Assembly (NCBI RefSeq): GCF_001270495.1
Contig: NZ_LGUR01000129.1
Span: 1 to 64,000 of the forward strand
Source: Streptomyces viridochromogenes
GTDB lineage: Bacteria > Actinomycetota > Actinomycetes > Streptomycetales > Streptomycetaceae
Length of the DNA: 64,000 bases
Reading direction: 5' to 3'
Both the position numbers and the translations under genes were made by a program. Shown here piece by piece: positions 1-7,970 of the stretch. How positions within the stretch are numbered: position 1 is the first letter of the stretch; each line of letters opens with the position of its first letter. Under the pieces are notes generated by a model. It was not told where the DNA came from. It ran no database searches and saw only the letters and a program-made list of their open reading frames with translations.

Positions 1-60
1 GGACGGGGGCGGGGGTAGAGACGGGGGCGGGGGTAGAGACGCGGGCGGGGGAAAGGGACG
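1..60. repeat. G-rich tandem repeat at window edge
   Basis: Two full copies and one degenerate copy of an 18-bp unit (acgggggcgggggtagag) lie head to tail. The runs of five G could form a G-quadruplex. The repeat may continue beyond the window. No coding function is visible. Confidence 0.6.
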
Positions 61-296
61 GGGCAGGGCCCTTGGTCAGGTTGTGGATCTCCAGGGGTGA
101 CCTTCAGGCGTAACAACTCTGTGGCGGTTGCACAGAGTCCTGCCTGATGATCGAGCCCATGGATGCTGTCGTTCAGCGAGTGCGGACGTCGTGGACGAAG
201 AGGTCGCGCGGCGGCCCTGAAGCTGCCCGGAGGAACGCCGCCCCGACGGCCTTCCCGCTGCCTGAGCGCCTGAGTTGTGCGCTGCACGAGGTTGCC

Positions 297-629
297 ATGG
301 GGGAGTCCGATTCCTTCGAACCGCGTATGCGGGTGGGGGATCTGTCGGCCCCCGGGACAGTCCTCCGCGAGGTCGACGGGCTGCTGCGCGTGGATCCACC
401 AGAGGTGACCATGTTCGGTATGCCTCGACGCAACCGGCGTCCGCCTGCTGTTCGTCTGGCTCCCGGCGAGTGGCTGCAGTGGCAGATCAACTACCGGTTC
501 GTCGGCAGTTGTGGCGGGGACTGGTCCTATCGGTTGGATACGTTCAACATCCTCTACGGCCCTGCGGAGCGCGACGTGTTCCTCAGAGTGTCGACACGGC
601 GTGTGGATGAGCGTCGTTCTCTCCGCTGA
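297..629 (+). CDS. Hypothetical protein, 110 aa
   Basis: I do not recognise this protein. The frame is open further upstream to 147, but the ATG at 297 has a GAGG sequence about 6 bases upstream and gives a protein starting MGESDSFEP. The C-terminal half (MPRRNRRPPAVRLAPGEW, then NYRFVGSCGGDWSYRLDTFN) looks like a small beta-rich domain with no membrane segment or signal peptide. It is followed after 90 bp by a lipoprotein gene on the same strand. Codon use is GC-rich, as expected of a real Streptomyces gene, but the evidence is only moderate. Confidence 0.5.
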   Translation: MGESDSFEPRMRVGDLSAPGTVLREVDGLLRVDPPEVTMFGMPRRNRRPPAVRLAPGEWLQWQINYRFVGSCGGDWSYRLDTFNILYGPAERDVFLRVSTRRVDERRSLR

Positions 630-719
630 ACTCCGCGGTATCTGAGCGCTCTTGGGCCCTTGCAGGCGTGAGTATGTGTACTCATGTGCGCAGTTGTCAG
701 CATCCTGCAGGGTGCGTGC

Positions 720-1451
720 ATGCGATCGATATCTCTCCCCAAGCCTGCGCTGGTGGCCGCCCTGGGCTGCGTGCTCCTTTCCGGCTGCGTACTCCTGTCC
801 GGCTGCGGCACTCAGAACGCCACCGCCGATCAGACCCCCGCAGGCGAAGCCGTCCCGTCGGCAACCCCGCTGGGGGCTTCACCGAGCGCCGGCGATCCGG
901 AGCTACGGTTCCTTGAGTTGATGAGACGGATCCTGCAAGGCTGCGCTCCGGACGCCCCCGACGGCAGCGGTGGCGCGCCCAAGCCCGAGGACCTGCCGGG
1001 TTACGAGGGTGAGCCCACACCGAGGTACGGGCCGGGCGAGACCCCGCCGTCTGTTCCGGGCGACGAGGCGGATACACCGGTTCCCGCCGACTCCACCGGG
1101 CCCAGGCCGGTCAAGGAAGTACCGCTGACCGGTGCCGAGAAGTGCAACGGCAGCGAGCACGCAGAGCGCGTCAGCGGGGCGTTCAAGAACACGAGGACAT
1201 CCGCCTGCGAGGCGATACACCGGAAGCTGACAGATCTTGACTACCCGGCATCACGGATCCACCAGATGCCGGACCACGCGGGCGCGCCCCGCGCCAGGCT
1301 CGACTTGCGCCTGATGGGCGGCCACTTGGCCTTGGAGATCACCGGCACCGGCAACGGGGTGATCGTCGAAGCGTTCGGGGCTCCGGAGACGGAGGACGTC
1401 AAGGTGACCGATGTGAGGCGGAAGCAGCAGCTGGACGCGCCTACGTCCTGA
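720..1451 (+). CDS. Putative secreted lipoprotein
   Basis: The ATG at 720 gives a 243-aa protein with a type II signal peptide: positive start (MRSISLPK), hydrophobic stretch, then a duplicated lipobox LLSGC-LLSGC followed by GTQ. The first or second Cys (around residues 19 and 25) would be lipidated and anchor the protein outside the membrane. A Pro/Gly/Glu-rich low-complexity segment (about residues 75-140) follows, then a conserved-looking C-terminal domain (about 140-240) with the pattern CNGSEHAERVSGAF, which resembles unnamed Streptomyces lipoproteins. The substrate is unknown. The gene ends just before a terminator-like hairpin and the left attachment site of the integrated element, so it lies outside that element. 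Confidence 0.75.
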   Translation: MRSISLPKPALVAALGCVLLSGCVLLSGCGTQNATADQTPAGEAVPSATPLGASPSAGDPELRFLELMRRILQGCAPDAPDGSGGAPKPEDLPGYEGEPTPRYGPGETPPSVPGDEADTPVPADSTGPRPVKEVPLTGAEKCNGSEHAERVSGAFKNTRTSACEAIHRKLTDLDYPASRIHQMPDHAGAPRARLDLRLMGGHLALEITGTGNGVIVEAFGAPETEDVKVTDVRRKQQLDAPTS

Positions 1452-1477
1452 CCGGGTCGCACGGGTCGACAGCGGCA

Positions 1478-1567
1478 AGGGGCAACGACAAGCCCCCCAC
1501 CGGCGAAGAATCCGCAGGCAGGGGGTTTGATCAGTCAGGGGTGCCCGGCTACTTCTTCTTGCCCTGG
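1478..1567. other. attL: displaced 3' end of gpmA plus terminator remnant
   Basis: Read on the minus strand, this stretch encodes QGKKK followed by a TAG stop, the same C-terminus as gpmA at 8024. It is followed by a hairpin (CCCCCCACC / GGCAGGGGG) and TTGATCAGT, closely matching 7969-8042. The 18-bp identical core (tacttcttcttgccctgg) is at 1550-1567. The simplest reading is that this is the original chromosomal gpmA tail, cut off when an element inserted into the gene's 3' end. Confidence 0.85.
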
Positions 1568-1674
1568 GTCTAGCCGGGGATTTTGGTGACCTGTGTTTTC
1601 CCTGTTCAGGGACGGTGGGTTTGTGTGCCTGGTGGTCGTCGTTGGTCATCTTCGGCCCCTGTTCAGCGGCCTCG

Positions 1675-1693
1675 GACGGCCCAGAGACGGCCC
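1675..1693 (+). repeat. Subterminal direct repeat, left copy
   Basis: A 19-bp sequence (gacggcccagagacggccc) is repeated exactly at 7942-7960, in the same orientation. Each copy lies 65-125 bp inside one end of the integrated element. The stretch from 1568 to 1948 otherwise holds no gene I can support. Confidence 0.65.
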
Positions 1694-1948
1694 AGCGTTG
1701 CCGCGCTTGCCTGAGGGGGGGACCTCTCGATGCGTCCCCAGTCTGGCTCTGTGCCAGGTGGTGGGAGACCGCAAGCCGTGCACAGAGCAGGGGGTCTGAT
1801 GTACGCGAGGGAATACGCCGCCACCCCGTAGCAGCACGGCCCGCAGTGCACGATGCTCGTGATCAGCTGCACCAAAACCCCAACCGACGAGGCAAGGCAC
1901 GGTAGTAGCCTGCGGGAATCGCTCAAACTAGGACGCCGGGGGCAGCAC

Positions 1949-3112
1949 GTGATCGTTCGGACCATCGCGCCAGAGGGTATGCCGCGCCCGACGGGAGATG
2001 AGGGCCACGTCCTCCTCGACGCGATCTGGGCGTACTTCAGCGAGCACCGTCGCTGGCCGGTTTTCGACGACATCGACCGCACGTTGTACGCGCAAGGCCT
2101 GCAGTTCGAGGAGGTCGTACAGCAGCTGTGTCCTGCACTGCTGCTCGGAGTTGCCTCCGACCTCTCGCAGTTGCCGCAGGGCTCACAGGATCTGGCCCTG
2201 ACCATCGCTGGCGCTGCGAACTGCACCGGCACCGGACTGGCCATCGACCAATTCATCAAGATGGTGCAGACAGCGGCCGACATGGAGCCTGCCTGGCTGC
2301 CCGCGGACCGCGGTGATCTGCCATGGATGCAGCCCGGAGACATTGGGTGCCGCCTCCCGACGAGCCTGAGGGCCGAGATACTCCTCGCGGAGGCCGCGTT
2401 TACCGCCGCCGCGATCGGGATGCGTGAAACCTGCTTCCGTGGTGGAAGCATCAACCGGGAGCAGTTGGACTGGTCGCTCAACTTCGACCGGGGCATCCGG
2501 CCGTTCGCTGACGTGCAGCGGCTGGAGGACTACTGGCGCATTCGCGAGCAGGTGTTGGGGCCCGAGCGGACCGAGGTCGACAATCGGCCCTTCTCGATTC
2601 AGGGCGCGTCGCACAACCTGGCGGCTTGGTCGCCAGAAACGCCAGCCATCCCGGCCCCTGCCGAGGAGTCACCGAAGCCGCTGACGGTCGAGTGCGTCCT
2701 GCACCCCCTGATTGCGGAGGTCGCTGCCGAGCGGTACGCCCGAGGCTCCTACAACGACGCGGTGATGAGTGCATACAGGGCAGTGGAGTACCGCATACAG
2801 CGGCTGCTCGGCAGCCATGTGGTCGGCATGCCGCTGATGAGCGATGCGCTGGCGGGCAATCCACCGAGGATCAAGGTGACCCGGTCTACAAGCCCAGGCT
2901 CGCTGGACAGCGAGCGGAAGGGCATGCACTTCTTGTTCATGGGTGCTGTGGGCGCACTGCGCAACCCTCGGGCTCATGGTCCGGACGAGGCGGACGACCG
3001 CGACGAGGCCGACGAAATGTTGGCGTTCGCCAGCTTCCTCATGCGGCGCCTCGACATCGAGGAGGCGGAACGCCAGAAGGCCGCCGAGGTGGAGGCCCAG
3101 TCGGCGCAGTGA
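1949..3112 (+). CDS. TIGR02391 family protein with HEPN-like C-terminal domain
   Basis: This protein of about 387 aa has an N-terminal region (DAIWAYFSEHRRWPVFDDID) of unknown role and a C-terminal TIGR02391/Ymh-type domain from roughly residue 250. That domain has the repeated helical pattern RYARGSYNDAVMSAYRAVEY and a strong RNPRAHG motif. R338 and H343 form an R-x4-H pair, the signature of HEPN ribonuclease-like domains, many of which act as toxins or in phage defence. The start is uncertain: GTG 1949 has GGGGG upstream, while ATG 1853 and ATG 1979 are alternatives. It is the first gene inside the left end of the integrated element, which fits a defence cargo, but RNase activity is an inference. 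Confidence 0.75.
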   Translation: MIVRTIAPEGMPRPTGDEGHVLLDAIWAYFSEHRRWPVFDDIDRTLYAQGLQFEEVVQQLCPALLLGVASDLSQLPQGSQDLALTIAGAANCTGTGLAIDQFIKMVQTAADMEPAWLPADRGDLPWMQPGDIGCRLPTSLRAEILLAEAAFTAAAIGMRETCFRGGSINREQLDWSLNFDRGIRPFADVQRLEDYWRIREQVLGPERTEVDNRPFSIQGASHNLAAWSPETPAIPAPAEESPKPLTVECVLHPLIAEVAAERYARGSYNDAVMSAYRAVEYRIQRLLGSHVVGMPLMSDALAGNPPRIKVTRSTSPGSLDSERKGMHFLFMGAVGALRNPRAHGPDEADDRDEADEMLAFASFLMRRLDIEEAERQKAAEVEAQSAQ

Positions 3113-3428
3113 TCACGCACCAACTCGTTAGAAGCGCGACCACCGATTTCGGAGAGTGGCTGGGTGATCTGCGGGCTGAGCTGCGACTTCGCGGACCGAG
3201 GAAGCAGGCGGCTACTCGACCGCGAGGCACCGGTGTTGACCGTGACTGACCCTGCATCTGGCACGGTTGTGGCACGAACCCCAGCCAACGGCAGTCAGCC
3301 ACGACGGCGGGTGCGCCGAGCGACCAGGCGCGCGTGTGTCTCGCTGCACCCCTACGGGCCTCAGCCACGCTATCGGGCTTTTTGTCGAGCAGAGTAAGCG
3401 GCTACGGCCGGCCCGCGACGACGATCAG

Positions 3429-3580
3429 AGCCCTCAGCTGGGGAAGCTGCGGTCACCTGGTGCTGGTTCGGGCGCTGACCTGCGTGAACGATCGGGATGG
3501 GTCCTAACTGGGCCGGGCTGCTTTCACCGTGATTCCCCGCTGTTCCCCGCCTCATCTGGTGCGCTTATGGTGCGGCGCAC
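3429..3580 (+). repeat. Noncoding repeat, copy A
   Basis: This stretch aligns along about 150 bp with 5040-5190. Shared blocks include ccctcagct-gggaagctgcggtca, tcgggcgctgacctg, gctttcaccgtgatt, cccgct-ttccccgc and tctggtgcgctt-tggtgc. No open frame is conserved between the copies. The gene-free gap 3113-3625 otherwise holds nothing I can support. The two copies bracket the 156-aa membrane protein and DUF6000 genes. Confidence 0.7.
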
Positions 3581-3625
3581 GGCTCTGACGGGCTGTCCCT
3601 ACGTGCAGACGTGTTGGCAGGCGCA

Positions 3626-4096
3626 TCAAAGGTGGCGCTTGGACGCTCTGACCAGTCGGCTGATGTCGTCGCGGGTCTTCACCCTTCGCTGGTCCAGTTC
3701 GGTCCTGCTGTCTGTCTTGGGCAGGGCTGTGACGTCCGCGAGTACAGCTTCTGCCGCCTCGCTCAAGGCGTCGTCATCGGTGAGCATCTGAACTCGGAAC
3801 AGGGCTTCTTGGGCGTTGGAGCGCAGGTCGTAGGCGCGGACTCGCACCACGCTGGGGTCCTCGTGTGGTGGTTGTTCGTGTTCGCAGAACCAGAGATGCA
3901 CCAGGCAGCGGCGGTAGTTGATGAGTGCGCCGGCGTAGGCGGAGTAAGCATCGAGTCGCTCCTGCCGGAGCCTCTCATGGCGGGTGAACTGATGCCCCTT
4001 GTCGGTGGTGCGCTGCTGAAACGCCAGGGTGAGCCCCGAGCCGAGCAGGGTCCCCAGAACGGCTATGGCACTGGCGATGATGGTCTCCACACCCAA
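3626..4096 (-). CDS. Small membrane-anchored protein, 156 aa
   Basis: The N-terminus (MGVETIIASAIAVLGTLLGSGLTLAF) is a single membrane helix with no cleavage site. It is followed by a charged helical cytoplasmic part (residues 35-156) rich in Arg, Glu and Ala with the pattern RHERLRQERLDAYSAYAGALI. Proteins of this shape are common in Streptomyces accessory DNA and have no assigned role. It is transcribed opposite to the rest of the left half of the element and lies between the two noncoding repeats. Confidence 0.65.
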   Translation of the reverse strand: MGVETIIASAIAVLGTLLGSGLTLAFQQRTTDKGHQFTRHERLRQERLDAYSAYAGALINYRRCLVHLWFCEHEQPPHEDPSVVRVRAYDLRSNAQEALFRVQMLTDDDALSEAAEAVLADVTALPKTDSRTELDQRRVKTRDDISRLVRASKRHL

Positions 4097-4278
4097 AGCT
4101 GATCACGTATCGCCGACTGGGCGCAGTACCCGCTCTGCGCTCCCGCCAACACGCTTTCCAACTGTGGTGGTGGGGAGCTGGGCGGTGTGCAGGGGCGTTC
4201 ACCTGCGTTCATGGGCGGCTGGCGGCCGGTACGGAGACGGCTTCGAGTCTCGCCTGAACGGCCGTGAACGGGGCTGAA

Positions 4279-4299
4279 TGAGACGGAAACTGAGACGGA
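4279..4299 (+). repeat. Short direct repeat upstream of DUF6000 gene
   Basis: Two copies of tgagacgga lie 12 bp apart. Similar short tandem GAGACGG motifs occur around attachment sites of actinobacterial integrative elements, so this could be an old arm-type site. It could equally be promoter sequence for the gene at 4374. Confidence 0.35.
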
Positions 4300-4373
4300 T
4301 GGTCACGCAGCGCTGAGGGGCCCGACCTGCCAATTTACTGGTCTGACAGCTTCGCCCATACGAGGATGCTGCC

Positions 4374-4997
4374 ATGCGCCGCGCAGACGAAGAGGAAGAG
4401 CCCCTCAAGTTGATCCGCCGCTACGTCACGCCCGACCGGCGGTACCTCAAACTGGGCGGCAGCCTCCTCGGGATGAGCGAACGTGACCGAACCAAGTTCC
4501 TCCGGAAGCTGGGCCAGGCTGCCGGTGAGATCAGTCCTCGTGAACTGGACACGCTGCTTGACCGAGGGTGGCGTGAGCGCACGACGGCAGCCTGGCTCGT
4601 CGCCGTGGCCGGCAGATCCGAGTTCCGGGATCGTCTCGGCGAACTCCTGCTCGCCAGTGAAGGGCCCTACGCGGGGCAGGCGTACTGCGTCGCTCTGGCC
4701 GTCTTCGGAACCCGGGCTGATGCTGACCTCTTGGTCGCTTACCTCGACCGCTACCTGCGTCGCCCCGACCTCTACTACGACCAGACGGCCGCCCTCGGCG
4801 CGCTCCTGTTGCTCGACGCCAACCTCGGTGCTGACTACGCGGCCCGTTTCCTTGCACCTGAAGGACTCTGGCAGCAGTGGATCGACGGGCCGCCTAGCAA
4901 GGACCGCGAGGCCCCAGACCGCTATCGCGAATTCATCGGCGAGCTCTGCGCTTTCGCTGATGAGGCTGCCGAGTTCTGCCCCGACAGGCTGACATGA
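4374..4997 (+). CDS. DUF6000 family protein
   Basis: This 207-aa soluble protein has the features I associate with DUF6000: RYVTPDRRYLKLGGSLLG near the start, WRERTTAAWLVAV in the middle, then GPYAGQAYCVALAVFG and YDQTAALGALLLLD helices. It is all-helical and HEAT-like in appearance, with no catalytic motif that I can name. The family is frequent in Streptomyces genomic islands and has no established function. The ATG at 4374 is preceded by a short spacer (acgaggatgctgcc). The neighbouring noncoding repeats suggest that the 3430-5190 segment moved or was duplicated as a unit. Confidence 0.75.
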   Translation: MRRADEEEEPLKLIRRYVTPDRRYLKLGGSLLGMSERDRTKFLRKLGQAAGEISPRELDTLLDRGWRERTTAAWLVAVAGRSEFRDRLGELLLASEGPYAGQAYCVALAVFGTRADADLLVAYLDRYLRRPDLYYDQTAALGALLLLDANLGADYAARFLAPEGLWQQWIDGPPSKDREAPDRYREFIGELCAFADEAAEFCPDRLT

Positions 4998-5039
4998 GTC
5001 CCTCGCCGAGGGTGGTCACCACCATCGCCCAGCGCGTTG

Positions 5040-5190
5040 TGCCCTCAGCTTGGGAAGCTGCGGTCATTTGAGGGCGGCTCGGGCGCTGACCTGGGCGAAA
5101 GCCCAGATTGCACCCTCCTTACGCTGAGCCGCTTTCACCGTGATTTCCCGCTTTTCCCCGCTCTATCTGGTGCGCTTGTGGTGCAGCGGA
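5040..5190 (+). repeat. Noncoding repeat, copy B
   Basis: Second copy of the element at 3429-3580, in the same orientation, about 1.6 kb apart and clearly diverged. The strongest conserved blocks are the palindromic cagcttgggaagctg and the promoter-distal tctggtgcgcttgtggtgc. The conserved spacing of blocks suggests a structured RNA or a recombination site rather than a coding remnant. Confidence 0.7.
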
Positions 5191-5211
5191 GGGCCAAGGG
5201 CACGAGCGTCC

Positions 5212-5541
5212 TTACTCAGCCACATCGTCGGTTCGCATAAGAGGCACCGTGGGTGTGCTGCTGCCCTGTTCCTGCGACGCTGGCGGCATCTCATTCTCGA
5301 TGATTCTCCTTAGTTCAGCGAACTGATCGCTAGTAAGGAGCTGGGCATCGGAAATATTGATCACCCGCCCATTGCCTTCAATCGTGATGTTTGTCCTCTG
5401 GTCTCTGACAGATGCGAAGCGTGCCTCCTCGGCCTCGCGCCGTGATCGGCTGGCAATTCGCAGGGTGAAATAGGCGAACGCTGCAGCCAAGACGGAGCCA
5501 GTGGCTGCTCCCACCACGGCAATGAAATCAGTAGCTTCCAT
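5212..5541 (-). CDS. Small membrane protein, 109 aa, second gene of a pair
   Basis: The N-terminal membrane helix (FIAVVGAATGSVLAAAFAYFTL) is followed by a basic turn (RIASRSRREAEEA) and a short cytoplasmic domain with ITIEGNGRVINISDAQLL and QFAELRRIIENE. The ATG at 5541 overlaps the stop of the upstream gene as TGATG, so translation is likely coupled. Base composition is visibly poorer in GC than the surrounding genome, suggesting recent transfer. No family is recognised. A membrane helix plus a small beta/helix domain would fit an effector or sensor partner of the upstream protein, but that is inference. Confidence 0.65.
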   Translation of the reverse strand: MEATDFIAVVGAATGSVLAAAFAYFTLRIASRSRREAEEARFASVRDQRTNITIEGNGRVINISDAQLLTSDQFAELRRIIENEMPPASQEQGSSTPTVPLMRTDDVAE

Positions 5542-6113
5542 CACTCTTCCACCTCAGCGAGCACGGTGCTAGCACCTGTAGTGATTAGGGTGATCGCGAA
5601 GAACCAGAGCGAAAGTTCCGCCATGACATCGCGACGCACTTCAGGGTCATTCGCAGCGTTCGGAGCCACCGCGTCTGCATACAGGAATGACGTCAGAAAG
5701 AACAGGCCGATGTTCGTGAACGTCAAAATGGCATGGAGGAAACGATGTTTGTTGCTCTTCTTCATGAAGGATTGCCCAACTGCCGCCGCAGTTAGACCAG
5801 CAGACACGATATAGAGCTCACCGTGGCTAATGAGATCAGAGAACGACCGGTCTCCCTGGCGAGTAGCGTCAATTAAGTAGCCAGCCGCAATTGGGAGTAC
5901 GGCGAAGATGACGCTGAAAAATGCCCAGTGAAGAACCTTCATCCAGGGGTCATGCGCGCTGGTAGTGCCGGCGGCCGTCGCTGCGCCGCTCGTCTGTGGA
6001 GTCTCACCGTCTGCGGTTGTCACAGTGATGACCGCGGACGGCTCCCCCGTAGCCGGGTGTGAGCCGCCCGTGGAAGCTTGCGCCGCCTGAGTTGGCGGTG
6101 TTGGGCTAGTCAT
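5541..6113 (-). CDS. Four-helix membrane protein, 190 aa, first gene of a pair
   Basis: A Pro/Thr/Ala-rich soluble N-terminus (about residues 1-55) precedes four predicted membrane helices: VLHWAFFSVIFAVLPIAAGY, LYIVSAGLTAAAV, FLHAILTFTNIGLFFLTSFL and LSLWFFAITLITT. A basic loop (KKSNKHR) sits between helices 2 and 3. The next gene overlaps its stop codon, so both proteins are probably made together. GC content is low for Streptomyces. No named family is recognised. The 5' leader (6114-6279) contains an unusual run of 11 C at about 6166-6176 and nothing else I can name. Confidence 0.65.
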   Translation of the reverse strand: MTSPTPPTQAAQASTGGSHPATGEPSAVITVTTADGETPQTSGAATAAGTTSAHDPWMKVLHWAFFSVIFAVLPIAAGYLIDATRQGDRSFSDLISHGELYIVSAGLTAAAVGQSFMKKSNKHRFLHAILTFTNIGLFFLTSFLYADAVAPNAANDPEVRRDVMAELSLWFFAITLITTGASTVLAEVEE

Positions 6114-6279
6114 CGATGCCCCCGCACCCTCTGGAACCTAGTCCGAACGTTTGACGCACAAGCGTCCCCCCCCCCATCTCCCTCAAGTCACCTTCAAAGG
6201 GCCCTAGTTCAGAGACTGAGGAAGGAGTCTACCCACGGGGCTGACTGCCAACGGGCATCGTTCGGGGCACATACCATCT

Positions 6280-7365
6280 ATGTCGTCACGGTCATTACGG
6301 GCGCCTGAACATGGACGCACGCTGGGGCGAGCTTCGGTGCGTGGTGGTGGCGCGGAGATCGGCGTACAGCTTCTCGCTGGCAGGACCGTACCCGAGAGCT
6401 GGGTGACCCACGCGCCGGATCCGAATACCCAGGCTTCGATGGAGTCTCAGCTTCGGCTGCACGCCTTTCCGTACCTGGGCTCGCGTCCTCTCGGCTCCTT
6501 CCAGCCTGCTCACATACGTGACTGGGTGAGGCAGCTACAGGAGAACGGTGTCCGTGGCTCGTACGCTCGGACGATCTACTCCAACGTGCGAGCAGCTCTG
6601 AGCGCGGCCGTGGACGACGGGCACCTTCCCCGTAACCCGTGCGCTGCACGCTCGGTCCGGCCGCCCACCGTGGACAACAAGCGCGTCGTCCCGTGGACAG
6701 CGGAACGGGTCTTCGCCGTCCGGGCCGGCATGCCCGAGCGGTACCAAACCATGGTTGACCTGGGCGGCGGTTGCGGGCTTCGTCAGGGCGAGATCCTGGG
6801 CGTCGCCGTCGATGCCATCGACTTCGCGGCGAACACGCTCCACGTGGTCCAGCAGCTGAAGCTGAGCCGCAGCAAGCCCGTGTTCGCCCCGCCCAAGGGC
6901 GGCAAGCTGCGGGACGTACCGCTTCCCGGGCCGGTCGCCGATGCGCTCCGGGAGCACATGAAGCGGTTCCCGCCGGTCGAGATCACCTTGCCGTGGAAGG
7001 TGGCAGACGGGCCTCCGGTGACCAAGCGACTGATCTTCACCGGGCCGCGTGGTGGGCACGTCTGGCGGACTTCCCTCGACGGGGAGGTCTGGAAGCGTGC
7101 GCTGGCCTCGGCCGGGGTGATCCCCGAGCGCAAGCCGGGTGGGTCGTACGCCGAGTCCCGCGAGAACGGCATGCACGCCCTCCGCCACTTCTATGCCTCG
7201 GTGCTCCTGGACGCCGGGGAGAACATCAAGGCCCTCGCCGAGTACCTCGGTCACTCAGACCCGGGCCTGACGCTCCGCGTCTACGCGCACCTCATGCCGT
7301 CCAGCCAGGAGCGCACGCGAAATGCGGTCGCTCACGCATACGAAGAATTTAGGCACAGAATCTGA
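6280..7365 (+). CDS. Tyrosine recombinase (integrase), N-terminally eroded
   Basis: The catalytic domain is intact in sequence: Arg in GLRQGEILG, the HALRHFYAS box (H-x-x-R), LGHSDPGLTLRVYAHL with the second His and the Tyr nucleophile. It would cut and join DNA at attL/attR. The core-binding domain is readable from LRLHAFPYLGSRPLGSF onward. The N-terminal arm-binding domain normally present in Streptomyces integrases (about 60-100 aa) is missing. The first 50 residues here look like frame-shifted sequence, and no ribosome site precedes the ATG at 6280. It is therefore probably a partly inactive relic. It lies at the right end, pointing at attR in gpmA. Confidence 0.8.
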   Translation: MSSRSLRAPEHGRTLGRASVRGGGAEIGVQLLAGRTVPESWVTHAPDPNTQASMESQLRLHAFPYLGSRPLGSFQPAHIRDWVRQLQENGVRGSYARTIYSNVRAALSAAVDDGHLPRNPCAARSVRPPTVDNKRVVPWTAERVFAVRAGMPERYQTMVDLGGGCGLRQGEILGVAVDAIDFAANTLHVVQQLKLSRSKPVFAPPKGGKLRDVPLPGPVADALREHMKRFPPVEITLPWKVADGPPVTKRLIFTGPRGGHVWRTSLDGEVWKRALASAGVIPERKPGGSYAESRENGMHALRHFYASVLLDAGENIKALAEYLGHSDPGLTLRVYAHLMPSSQERTRNAVAHAYEEFRHRI

Positions 7366-7425
7366 GCATCGCTGGTTTCCGGGGCTCTAAAAGAGAGCCT
7401 CCGATGCCGCATTCCCCACCTGGTT

Positions 7426-7479
7426 TGCAATCTTGCAAGCGAGCAAGATTTGGGGGTTACAACCCGGTGCAAGATTGCA
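7426..7479. promoter_or_regulatory. Paired TGCAA-N2-TTGCA palindromes
   Basis: TGCAATCTTGCA at 7426-7437 and its exact reverse complement TGCAAGATTGCA at 7468-7479 form a 12-bp inverted repeat. Each half is itself a near-perfect palindrome. The centres are 42 bp (four helical turns) apart. This could be a double operator for a helix-turn-helix regulator, or a hairpin. It sits in the 378-bp gene-free gap between the integrase and the 59-aa protein, where an excisionase or regulator is often controlled. Confidence 0.5.
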
Positions 7480-7743
7480 CATCCAGGGACAGAGAGTCTT
7501 CCTCGACAGGCAGAGTCCTCGCTGTTCAAGCCGCTGAACAAACCATCCAACTCACGGAACGCCACGACCTTCGACTTTTCTACTGTGGAAGTAGAATCCA
7601 TCTCCTAGCTGCGCGTTTGTCCTGCGAAGCACAACTGTGAAAAAGTCTCGCCACATGCGAATGCCGCCCGGCCAGGGGCGGCATTCGTTTCCATTTCCGC
7701 GTTCGGAAGCCGTAACAAGAAACCGAGCACAGAAGGAGGCCTC

Positions 7744-7923
7744 ATGGTCCCACGCCTGAGTGTCACCGTCGACATCTCCCCGCGAGACCTGCCACTCCCA
7801 CTCATCGGCGTAGCCGGCGGTGCCCTCGCCCTCTGGGCCGACGCTCCCCCCGAGATCGCCCTCCCCGTTGCCCTACTGATCGTCCTCGACATCCGCGTCC
7901 ACCGCTGGCGTCGCCCCACCTGA
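7744..7923 (+). CDS. Small membrane protein, 59 aa
   Basis: The ATG at 7744 follows a strong ribosome site (gaaggaggcctc). The product has one long or two short hydrophobic segments (LPLIGVAGGALALWADAPPEIALPVALLIVLDI) and a basic tail (RVHRWRRPT). Small membrane proteins of this kind are common in actinobacterial integrative elements, where some act in conjugal spread, but no specific family is recognised. It is the last gene before attR. Confidence 0.65.
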   Translation: MVPRLSVTVDISPRDLPLPLIGVAGGALALWADAPPEIALPVALLIVLDIRVHRWRRPT

Positions 7924-7941
7924 CGGCCCGATCCAGCAGCT

Positions 7942-7960
7942 GACGGCCCAGAGACGGCCC
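7942..7960 (+). repeat. Subterminal direct repeat, right copy
   Basis: Exact match to 1675-1693. It lies 64 bp inside the attR core of the integrated element. Confidence 0.65.
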
Positions 7961-7970
7961 CAGCACAGCA

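Noticed and set aside
3267..3791. Open frame across noncoding repeat copy A
   Set aside because: It has no ribosome site, overlaps the opposite 156-aa gene, and is not conserved in repeat copy B.
4225..4262. tRNA-like 3' end (ggcttcgagtctcgcc)
   Set aside because: No acceptor stem, anticodon arm or full cloverleaf can be drawn; likely chance similarity.
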